Assembly (NCBI RefSeq): GCF_000143415.4
Contig: NW_003314283.1
Location: forward strand, 440,001 to 504,000
From: Selaginella moellendorffii
Lineage: Eukaryota; Streptophyta; Lycopodiopsida; Selaginellales; Selaginellaceae
Direction: 5' to 3'
Length of the DNA stretch: 64,000 bases
Below, one piece after another: positions 55,497-64,000 of this stretch. Under the pieces are notes generated by a model, which was given only the letters and a program-made list of their open reading frames with translations, was not told where the DNA came from and searched no databases. The position numbers and the translations under genes were made by a program. How positions within the stretch are numbered: position 1 is the first letter of the stretch; every line of letters starts with the position of its first letter.

Positions 55497-58400
55497 CTGT
55501 CTGTGGGTGATAGGCTATGCTGAATTTCAACTTGGTGCGATACTGTTCTAGGAGAGTCCTCCAGAACCTACTGGTGAAGATCTTATCTCGATCTGAGATG
55601 ATCTCTTCCGGTCTTCCCCGTACTCGAACCACTTGTTCGAAGAACAGCTTCGCCACACCTTCCGCATCCACCTCCGTTGTGGTGGGTATGAAATGTGCCA
55701 TTTTCGAAAATCGGTCCACCACCACGAATATCGCATCAAACCCCTCGCTTGGGGGGAGTCCCGTGATGAAGTCCATCATAAGACATTCCCACGGGCGATC
55801 TGGAATTGGGATGCTTTGCAACAAGCCCCCACTAGCCTTAGTCACGGCTTTTACCTGCTGACATGTTGGACATGTCTTTACATAATCTTGGACGTCCTTA
55901 GCCATATCTGGCCAATGGTACTTCCTTTTGAGTAAGCCCATCGTCTTGGGCACTCCACCGTGTCCCGCAAGAGGTCCATCATGACACTCTTCTAAAGCCA
56001 CCTTCCTTAGTTCCCCTTCTGGAACATACACCCTCGTTTGCTTGTAATAAATGAGTCCGTTGCGTTCCGCATAGCCCGTTTTCTCTTCCGTTGGCAGCTC
56101 ACCTCTCTGGTGAGCTTCCCGTGCCTCTAGATTCCTCAGCAACACTTCCTGTGCTAGACCATCGTTCTCATATGCTGTCCGCACATCGTCCCAGAAGGTT
56201 GCTGTTGCGCTGGATATTGCCAACCTCAAGCTCGCTTTTCGACTTAGCGCATCCGCCACGATGTTGCTCTTCCCAGTCTTGTACAGAATTTCGCAATCAA
56301 ACTCGGCCAAGGCATTGGCCCACCAACCTTGTTTCCCTCTTAGGTCGGGCTGTGACAAGAAGTGTTTCGTTGCCACATTGTCCGTGTAAACCTTGAAGTG
56401 TCTCCCAAGGTAGTGTCGCCACTCCTTGAGCGCCTTGACCACCGCAAACAATTCCTTCTCGTGGGCAGGCCACTTCCGTTGAGCCTTGTCCAGCTTCTTC
56501 GAGAAGAACGCTACCAGATGATTGTCTTGCTTCAAAACTGCGCCCAACGCAAAGTCCGAAGCATCCGTTTCTACCTCAAAGTCCTTACCAAAGTCTGGTA
56601 ATGCCAATACGGGAGCCTTCCTCAACTTCCCTTTGAGTTGGACGAATGCCGCCTCGCATTCCGCTGTCCACACCATCTTCCCTTTTCCTGTTTGGTCCGT
56701 TAAGGGCAGGGCTACTCTCAAATAGTGTCTGATAAACTTTCGATAGTAGTTGCATAGCCCCAGGAATGCCCTCAACTCGTGTACATTGGATGGTTGCTCC
56801 CATTCCTGGATCGCTTGGACCTTCTCCGGGTCCACCTTGAGCCCGTCCTGGTCCACCACATGCCCGAGAAACTTTACCTCTTGTTGAGCAAAGTCACATT
56901 TGCTCTCTTTAGCATACAGCTTGTGTTCCCTTAGTTTCTCAAACACCTTCTCCAAGTGTTCGGCATGCTCCTCTAGCGTCTCGCTATAGATCAGGATGTC
57001 GTCGATATAGACGACCACGAAGTGATCCAGATAGGGTACAAAGATGTGGTTCATTAGCGCCGAAAACGTTGCCGGCGCATTACATAGCCCGAAGGGCATC
57101 ACCAGAAACTCAAAGCTCCCATACCTCGTTCGACAGGTTGTCTTCTCGACATCTTCCTCGGCTACCCTGATCTGGTAGTATCCTGACCTTAGGTCAATCC
57201 TCGAGAAGTATTTTGCCTTTCCCAACCTATCGAACAGGTCCTCAATTCTTGGCAAAGGGTACTTGTTCTTCTTTGTATACTTGTTGAGCAACCGGTAGTC
57301 TATGCACATGCGCATAGATCCATCTTTCTTTTTCACAAATAACACCGGTGCCCCATACGGCGACTTGCTCAACCTAACATACCCTTTGTCCACCAACTCC
57401 TCTAGTTGGCACTTGAGCTCCTTGAGTTCTTTTTCGTTCAAACGATAAGGGGGACGAACCACTACCTCAGCACCCTCGACCAGCTCAATCTTATGTTCTA
57501 TCGATCGTGCTAGGGGTAGCCTCGCCGGTAGCTCCTCCGGCATAGTATCCTGGAATTGGTCCAACACCCGCTGGATCACTAAAGGTACTTCTTCCATTCC
57601 TGTCTTTTTGTCACTCTTCACCGAGAGTAAGCACAAAAAGGCCGCCTTAGTTCCTTTAGTGAGTTGTCCTCTCGTGAACACCAGGTTTAAGCAGGAATCT
57701 TTGGCCTTGCTTTGCCCTACCTTTAGATCTTGGGCCTCCACCCTAGATCTTCCTTGGGCATTCGCCAGTACCACAAGGTTTCTACCTTGTCCATGCAAGG
57801 CTACCACGAATCGATTGAACCAGTCCATTCCGAAGATCACGTCAAATCCCGCCATGTCCAACACGGTGAAATCCATGTCCACCTTCCAAGTCCCCACTTC
57901 GACTCTCGCTTGTCGAAGTACCTCATCGGTGCTTTGGCTACCTTGAACAAACTCTATAGTCCTTGGTTCGCCTAGCTGCTGCACCGTTAGTCCGGCTTGC
58001 CGGACTATGTCTGCAGCCACAAAATTATCCGAAGCACCCGTGTCAATAAGGATTTTAACAAAGCTACCTCCGAGCTTCCCTCGGAGGGCTAGTAGATGTC
58101 GCGAACGACTCTCTACCAAAGTTGCTCGTGTAATGAGTAACTTTGAGTTAGGGACTGGATCACATACCTTCGTTTGGACTTCACCCGACTTGATGGCCAT
58201 ATTGGCTCTGGCCTTCTTCGGGTAGGGACATTCCCTCGAGAAGTGTCCCGCTTCACCGCAGTTGTAGCATACGTTGTTTCCCACACTGCTATACGACTTG
58301 ACCTTCTTATCCGTGGGTTTGTCTCTTTTCGCTTGACTCCCCCACGTACTCGCTCGCTGGCCACCGGATTTGCCTTTCCGGAACCCCGAGGACTCATTCT

Positions 58401-59286
58401 TAGAGAAACTCCTCTTGAATTTCCCTCTGCTAAACGTTCCCCTTGGTTTGGCCCCTTTGCTAAACGTGGATCTCGACCCCGTCGTGTTCCCCTTTCGCAG
58501 GTTATCGTTGAAATGCACCTTGATGGCCGCATCCAACGCTTCCTTGTAGGTTGTCGGGTTCCACCGCATTACTTCGCCGCGAGCCCAGGTTTGCAAACCT
58601 GATATGAAGGCATGGAACGCATCCATATCCCCCATGTCCGTGACAAGTATCCTCTTTGCCATAAACCCATTCACATACTCCTGAATGGTTCCGGTCTGCT
58701 TCAGCCTACTCAGCTCGTCCCTTAGGTGCAGAGTAGCATTCGGAGGAACGTAAGTTGCGCGGATCCTCGCCTTCATCATTTCCCAAGTGGCCACCGGTCC
58801 TTCGTTGGCCTCCGTTGTTCTCCACCAAGACTTGGCATTATCTGCCAAGTATGGTTTTGCACATGGGACCTTCTCCAAGCTCGGTAATCGCAACGCTCGG
58901 AAGTAGTCCTCCATATCGTAAAACCAATCCTCCACCACTTTATAGTCGTTCACTCCCTTGAAGACCGGTGGGGGCTTCGGTTTGTACTTGGGAACTGCCT
59001 GAGGGACTGATTCCACTTCGGACTGTTCGACCTTGTCTGGTTTTGCCTCAGTCCCTACCGAAGGGTCCGCACCTTCTGCGCTACCAGCATCCGCAGTCTT
59101 TCGCTTTTTCTTTCGCTTCTCATCACGCTTTAGCTTGCGTATGAGAGTCTCTAGCAGGGCATTGGTCTGTGCCAATTGTCCTTCTAGAACGTCCAATCGA
59201 GCCTTGGACGACTGAACCTCACCACCGGACTCCTGTTTGGAAGTCGCCTCACTGGAGTCCTCCTCATGCAACGATTCCTCATCCAT
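55483..59286 (-). CDS. Chromovirus gag-pol polyprotein, 1267-codon open frame
   Basis: A single long frame with domains in order: gag with an acidic, basic-tailed N-terminus (Lys-rich [12 protein letters not shown] near residue 80), RNA-binding CCHC knuckle [14 protein letters not shown] (about residue 340), aspartic protease [11 protein letters not shown] (about 412), reverse transcriptase with [11 protein letters not shown] (about 760), RNase H with TDASDFALG (about 900), integrase zinc finger ending CPTCQQ (about 1140) and core with [18 protein letters not shown] and YHPQTG. It encodes the proteins for particle formation, reverse transcription and integration. It ends at a stop created by the intron-like insertion at 55451-55496. 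The length of intact coding sequence shows a fairly recent insertion. Confidence 0.92.
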   Translation of the reverse strand: MDEESLHEEDSSEATSKQESGGEVQSSKARLDVLEGQLAQTNALLETLIRKLKRDEKRKKKRKTADAGSAEGADPSVGTEAKPDKVEQSEVESVPQAVPKYKPKPPPVFKGVNDYKVVEDWFYDMEDYFRALRLPSLEKVPCAKPYLADNAKSWWRTTEANEGPVATWEMMKARIRATYVPPNATLHLRDELSRLKQTGTIQEYVNGFMAKRILVTDMGDMDAFHAFISGLQTWARGEVMRWNPTTYKEALDAAIKVHFNDNLRKGNTTGSRSTFSKGAKPRGTFSRGKFKRSFSKNESSGFRKGKSGGQRASTWGSQAKRDKPTDKKVKSYSSVGNNVCYNCGEAGHFSRECPYPKKARANMAIKSGEVQTKVCDPVPNSKLLITRATLVESRSRHLLALRGKLGGSFVKILIDTGASDNFVAADIVRQAGLTVQQLGEPRTIEFVQGSQSTDEVLRQARVEVGTWKVDMDFTVLDMAGFDVIFGMDWFNRFVVALHGQGRNLVVLANAQGRSRVEAQDLKVGQSKAKDSCLNLVFTRGQLTKGTKAAFLCLLSVKSDKKTGMEEVPLVIQRVLDQFQDTMPEELPARLPLARSIEHKIELVEGAEVVVRPPYRLNEKELKELKCQLEELVDKGYVRLSKSPYGAPVLFVKKKDGSMRMCIDYRLLNKYTKKNKYPLPRIEDLFDRLGKAKYFSRIDLRSGYYQIRVAEEDVEKTTCRTRYGSFEFLVMPFGLCNAPATFSALMNHIFVPYLDHFVVVYIDDILIYSETLEEHAEHLEKVFEKLREHKLYAKESKCDFAQQEVKFLGHVVDQDGLKVDPEKVQAIQEWEQPSNVHELRAFLGLCNYYRKFIRHYLRVALPLTDQTGKGKMVWTAECEAAFVQLKGKLRKAPVLALPDFGKDFEVETDASDFALGAVLKQDNHLVAFFSKKLDKAQRKWPAHEKELFAVVKALKEWRHYLGRHFKVYTDNVATKHFLSQPDLRGKQGWWANALAEFDCEILYKTGKSNIVADALSRKASLRLAISSATATFWDDVRTAYENDGLAQEVLLRNLEAREAHQRGELPTEEKTGYAERNGLIYYKQTRVYVPEGELRKVALEECHDGPLAGHGGVPKTMGLLKRKYHWPDMAKDVQDYVKTCPTCQQVKAVTKASGGLLQSIPIPDRPWECLMMDFITGLPPSEGFDAIFVVVDRFSKMAHFIPTTTEVDAEGVAKLFFEQVVRVRGRPEEIISDRDKIFTSRFWRTLLEQYRTKLKFSIAYHPQTGMGY

Positions 59287-59410
59287 AGCCTCCTGTTCGA
59301 CCGGAGGCTCCAGCTCTGGAGGAGGTTCCGTCTCTGCCTGGGTTCGCTTACGTCCTGCCCTTGCTATCTCCCAGCAATCCGCCTCTATCCTTCGCTAGAA
59401 CTGAGGAAGA

Positions 59411-59423
59411 GGCTCCGATACCA
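59411..59423 (-). other. Chromovirus primer binding site
   Basis: Minus strand TGGTATCGGAGCC, three bases (ATT) inside the 5' LTR, complementary to the 3' end of initiator Met tRNA with one change from the usual plant form. Confidence 0.85.
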
Positions 59424-59426
59424 AAT

Positions 59427-60554
59427 TGTAAGCCACAAATTTTTCCTTTCCAATTTGCCAGCTTACCTCGACTATCCGACCAACTCTGCCTTGGCTTGTG
59501 CTAAGTTCCCTCGCCAAGGTTCTCGCCTATGGTACCAGCTCCTACTTGGTCCTACTTGGTTTCAGCTACTCATTGCATGAGCAACGGAGTGTTAGCCATC
59601 CATCTACGGATTCCCAAATCTCTCCCAATCCCCCTCCCCGGGTTAGACTGGACTTAAGGTTCGGCTACACTCCCCGCAGGCACAAGCAGCCAAGCACACC
59701 AAGCCTCCAGATTCCTAACACCCCAAGGTACCACAAGACTTGATCATGGGACCCTCTAAATCCCAAGCCTTGGGTGCAGCACTTGCTTCGGGACGTTGGG
59801 GCGAAACACCGTGGCCTAACGGCCCAGTATGGGTCTTCCATCCCGAAGGGAAGGCCCAAGCCCCTAGGAAGGGCGACGACCAATGAGCCACAAGGTACTC
59901 AAGTGGGGCACCACTCCACCTGAGCCGGGAGCACCGCAGTCGGTTTCCCTTTCGGGAGTGGGAGCTGCTCTTGAGCACTTCCCTGGGTGGCCCCTCCGGC
60001 ACCACTCAAGCCCATGCTCACTCCCACCCAAGGCCCCTCGGCCCCAGTCTCAACCTCAAGTTAGTTTGGAAGCACCACTGGAGAGTTCCTTCAAGACTGG
60101 TTCCTGGACCTCACTATCCCTACTATACTTTTGGAACCCCCTGGGAGACGCACGCTTTAGGCTTTCACCCCTTGACCCGTATTAGTATTTGGACTTAGTC
60201 TCTGGCTCGATCTCGGACCCGATTTCAGATCCGACTTCGGATTCGGTCTCGGACTCGATCTCAGACTCGATCTCGGACCCGATCTCGGACCCAACCTCGG
60301 ACTCGACCTCGGACTCGGTCTCGGACCCGATTTCGGATCTCGGACTCCGTCTCGAACTCGGTCTCGAACTCGGACTCGAACTCGGTCCCCGAGTCGGTCT
60401 CAGACTCGATTCCGGACTCTATCTCGAACTCGGTCCTAGAGTTGGTCTTGGACTCGATCCTCAACTTGGTCCCATCCAATAAACTCTTTGTCATTTCGGT
60501 CAAGCTTTTGGGGATCCTTTAGCCTACGACATCTCGGGGAGTCGGTTCCTTACA
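59427..60554 (-). repeat. Chromovirus 5' LTR (1128 bp)
   Basis: Full-length family C LTR, TGTAAGCC to CCTTACA on the plus strand. It contains the 12-mer array at 60185-60470, which is open in both strands as Ser-Asp or Glu-Ser/Arg repeats and is not a gene. Confidence 0.92.
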
Positions 60555-60559
60555 ATAGG

Positions 60560-61628
60560 CTAAAGAATCCCCGAAAGCACGACCGAAATGATAAAGAGTT
60601 CATCGGATGGGACCGAGTCCGAGATCAAGTCCAAGACCAACTCTGATACCAAGTTCGAGATAGAGTCCAGGATCGAGTCCGAGGCCGACTCCAAGACCGA
60701 GTTTGAGATTGATTTCGAGACTGAGTCCAAGATCTGAGATCAGGTCCGAGACCGAGTCTGAGGTCGAGTCTGAAATCGAGTCTGAGATCAGGTCCGAGGT
60801 CAAGTCCGAGATCGAGTCCGAGACTGAGTCTAAAGTCAAGTCCGAGATCAAGTCCGAGACCGAGTCCGAGTACTAATACAGGGGGTGAAAGCCCAAAGTG
60901 TGTGTCTCCCAGAGGAGGGGGGCTGTAGGGGGTTCCAAAAGTATAATATGGATAGTGAGGTCCAGGAACCAGTTTTGAAGGAACTCTCTAGTGGTGCTTG
61001 TAAATTGACTTGAGGTTGAGACTGGGACCGAGGGGCCTTGGGTGAGAGTGAGCATGGACTCGAGTGGTGCTGGAAGGGCCACCCAAGAAGGTGCAGCTCC
61101 CACTCCCGAAAGGGAAACCAACTACGGTGCTCCTGGCTCATATGGAGTGGTGCCCCACTTGAGTACCTTGTGGCTCATTGGTTCTCACCCTTCTTAAGGG
61201 CTTGGGCCTTCCTTTCATGATGGAAATGGGTGGTACAGGTACCCATATCGGGCCGTTAGGCCACAGTGTTTTGCCTCGGTGTCCCAAAGCAAGTGTTGTA
61301 CGGTCCTATTATCAAGTCTTGTTGTACCAAGGGATGTTAAGAACTTAGAGGCTTGGTGTGCTTGGCTACTTGTGCCTACAGGGAATGTAACTGAACCTTA
61401 AGTCCAGTCTAACTTGGGGAGAAGGATTGGAAGAGTTTTGGGAATCCGTGGATAGATGGCTAACGCTCCGTTGCTCGTGCAGTAAGTAGTTGAAACCAAG
61501 TAAGACCAAGTAGGAGCTGGTACAATAAGCAGGAACCTTAGCAAGAGAATTTAACAAAAGCCAAAGCAATGTTGGTCGGACAGACAAGGTAAGTTGGCAA
61601 ATTGGAAAGGAAAAATTTGTGGCTTACA
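60560..61628 (+). repeat. Remainder of the older family C LTR
   Basis: Complement of the 59427-60530 sequence with more divergence, ending GGCTTACA. Together with 53372-53403 it makes an LTR of about 1.1 kb on the plus strand. Flanks ACTAG and ATTAA do not form a target duplication, and no primer site follows, so it is an LTR remnant rather than a clean solo LTR. Confidence 0.87.
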
Positions 61629-63816
61629 ATTAATAGCTTAACATGAGTATGGTATAAAGCTTGGGTTTAAACTCAAGCCAAACACAAAACAAGGATAAGC
61701 ATATAAGTAAGGAGTTAAACTAGGCCTCAAGTTGGTTAACCACCCCTATAACCCTCTATATGGAGAAATACGTGCTTTGGGCTTTACCCTAGTCTTAGGT
61801 TTGTCTTTGGCACAATTACAAAAACTTACTAAATATAGAATGATGCTAGATTGTGAATTTTAATGTGGAAATAACACCATCATGTTCAAAACAGTCTCCA
61901 CATTTCATAGATATGCATAATTAACATATCTAAACACTTTTAATAGTCATTAGGATTAAATGGGACTAACATATGAAGAATGATAGCAAAAATGTCTTGG
62001 CAAGCATGGTAAGTTATCATATAATGAATATTAAAGGACTAAGCTTAATATTGCAAGAATTCCCAACATTAGCAAGTGCAAGCCACTGACATAAATTTTT
62101 CATCACTATATTATATATGCTTGACTTAATGACAACTTAAGATTTCCTTCTTTAGTGCCCTTCTAGTTTAAGTGCACATGTGATGACTAGTTTCTCAGCT
62201 AACTTGGGTAGAGATTAATAAAGGGTCTAATGATATCAACTTTTTGCTCTCATGGTAAAATATCTAAAAAGACTCACTGATAAATAACTTTCAATACCCA
62301 CAATCATATTTGTGATATTCGGTGGCAGAGATAAATGTTTTACTAACCAAGAGTGGCTATGTGCTTATATCTAGGATATCCCTACAGAGGTGAGAGCTTA
62401 CTTTGAGGCTATGGTGATAACAATGATAACCCTAGAGTTGCCCATGCTCTATTGCTTTGCAACAAGACAAAATTCTTTGGTGTTGGGTAGCAAGTTACTA
62501 TTCCAATCTTTCATCATAAGTATGGCTAAACATCACAAACAATAAATGTAGAGCCACACCTTCCTAAAGGCAGCAACTTACTCCTTGAGTTTAGAAGTTG
62601 AGGAAAACTAATATGACACAAAGTAGTTTGCGCACAAGCTGAGGCATGCAATAGAGTGTAAGCTCATGAATTTGGACTTCCCGAGAGGTCACCTAGCCCA
62701 GTATTATTTAAACCCAAGAACACTAACCTCAAGTATTCCAAAAACTTTAACTAATTGGAAAAGGGGGTGCATTCTTATTCATGGGCCCTTTCCTTTTATA
62801 TTTGAACCCCATGGACTATGTCTCGAGTCGTTCTCTTTAGTTGTTGACAATCCACCATGCTTTCTTGCAAGTTCACGCCCTCGTGAATGGAAGTTGAGAG
62901 CCACAGCTTTCTCGAGAGCTCCACTCTCTTGACACCCTATCTCTTAGGTTAAGCCTAGCTAGAGCAAATTAGACTTGCGGATGTCAATTAACATGTGGTG
63001 CGATTCCTCTAGCCAACTAACAGAGTCAAACCTGAGACCTCTTTGATATTAAATATAAACTTCTGAATTTAAACTTCCTAGGAAGCCACCCAGCCCAGTA
63101 CTATTCAAACCCAAGGATGTTAACCTTAAGTATCCCAAGACCTTTAACCGATTAGAAGAAGGGTTGCATTCTTATTCATAGACCCTTTTCCTTTATATTT
63201 AAACTCCATAGACCATTTTTCGAGTCGTTTTCTTTGGTTGCTTACATGGAGTAGTCACTTCTCTTTGGTGAGCATTGAGTTTTACACAGCAAGTATTGGA
63301 GTAATTTAGGCATAATATAACAGAGTCTAGATGAGAACAGTTTTGCTAGTGGTTTCTAGGAAAACACTTTATAAGTTGTGAACTTTATGTGATAACAATT
63401 TTGATAAACATGATGATAAATTAATAATATATTTAGGATATAATATATCATGGCCTATCTAAGGCCTCAAGTAACATTTGACATACCTCTCTTTGTTGCA
63501 CAAGCAATCTTAGGAATATAATGGTAAGTTTTAAATACACATATGTAGGAAGGGTGCTATGGGATATGTGTCTAACCTCTAACATGAGTGCAAGGTGCAT
63601 GACCTTCTAGTCAAACTCAATGTCTTCTATATTGTTTTCATATGTGCAATTATGGATGCATACTAGCTCTAAAAAAAGAAAACCTCCTATTGTATTGACA
63701 ATAGAAAAACTTGCATATATACCTCATCAAGAAGGACTAAAGTTGAGTTTTGGTACACTTAGTTAATATTTAGTGCAACAATATCTTTTGACTATATAAG
63801 GAGACAAGATCCCTTC
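61629..63816. other. AT-rich DNA with a duplicated segment
   Basis: No gene is supported. A segment of about 180 bp at 62665-62846 is repeated in direct orientation at 63063-63243 (shared TGCATTCTTATTCAT and CGAGTCGTT words). Probably decayed transposon DNA. Confidence 0.5.
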
Positions 63817-64000
63817 GTAAGTGACTAAATTTTCTACTTTACTTTAGTCACTTAACCACATCTTTAACCATTTGGAAGAGTCTTACTCTCGACCTCCATC
63901 AGTTCTATTCTTGACTTAGGAATATACTATCCTCTTGAATGGCATCTATGCCATTCAACCATTACACTTGGTCCAAGTGCTCTATATGTTCAATCCCATA
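63817..64000 (-). repeat. Family B LTR, end fragment running off the window
   Basis: Matches 3480-3665 (AAGTGACTAAATTTTCTACT, TTAACCACATCTTTAACCA, GGCATCTATGCCATTCAACC). No primer binding site adjoins it on the left. Confidence 0.75.

Larger units (their letters stand above)
53404..60554 (-). mobile_element. Ty3/gypsy chromovirus (family C), nearly complete, 7.15 kb
   Basis: Minus-strand LTR retrotransposon with LTRs 53404-54197 (3') and 59427-60554 (5'), flanked by a perfect 5-bp duplication ATAGG (53399-53403 and 60555-60559). A Met-tRNA primer site lies at 59411-59423. The coding region runs from about 59286 to 54640: gag with a CCHC knuckle, protease, RT, RNase H, integrase and a chromodomain. 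It is damaged near the pol end (see separate entries). It is the best preserved element in the window and is inserted in an older LTR of its own family. Confidence 0.93.

Noticed and set aside
53372-61628. Older family C LTR as a clean solo LTR
   Set aside because: The flanks ACTAG and ATTAA do not match, so a target duplication is not supported.

Overview
The window looks like nuclear DNA of a lycophyte, most probably Selaginella (Selaginella moellendorffii or a close relative). The reasons are: plant-type genes with very short GT-AG introns (about 50-75 nt); an axonemal dynein intermediate chain, which only land plants with swimming sperm keep; and a dense gene island set in AT-rich DNA full of decayed LTR retrotransposons. 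Two runs of N (9920-10132 and 43908-44007) show it is part of an assembled scaffold.

Layout. 1-10 kb: remains of LTR elements, with a piece of nuclear rDNA (5.8S-ITS2-25S, minus strand) embedded in an old Ty3/gypsy copy. 11.1-11.6 kb: a first cyanovirin-N homology (CVNH) gene in AT-rich DNA, followed by a solo LTR with a perfect 5-bp target duplication (14.85-15.63 kb). 15.96-23.8 kb: a tandem segmental duplication, each unit carrying a CVNH gene and the 3' part of a threonine aldolase gene; the first unit is fused to a copied piece of a dynein gene's first exon and promoter. 23.2-39.4 kb: the gene island, with threonine aldolase, a small conserved plant protein, a fourth CVNH gene, a macro-domain protein, a DDX10/Dbp4-type DEAD-box helicase, an axonemal dynein intermediate chain (DNAI4/WDR78/IC138 type), a CDPK-related kinase and a coiled-coil protein. 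40.2-40.8 kb: a CVNH pseudogene. 40.8-49.4 kb: two oppositely oriented copies of a short-LTR gypsy element. 50-64 kb: LTR fragments and a younger chromovirus (53.4-60.55 kb) nested inside an older LTR of its own family in the opposite orientation.

The most notable content is the CVNH family: five loci within 30 kb, four with open frames and one broken, encoding secreted lectin-like proteins. They differ in which cysteine pairs they keep, and the changes are coordinated, with both partners of a predicted disulfide gained or lost together. The housekeeping genes do not form a pathway with the CVNH genes, but several share head-to-head promoters (macro/helicase, 98 bp between start codons; dynein/kinase, 592 bp). 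Exon boundaries were worked out by hand from splice consensus, frame continuity and family knowledge; no database search was run.
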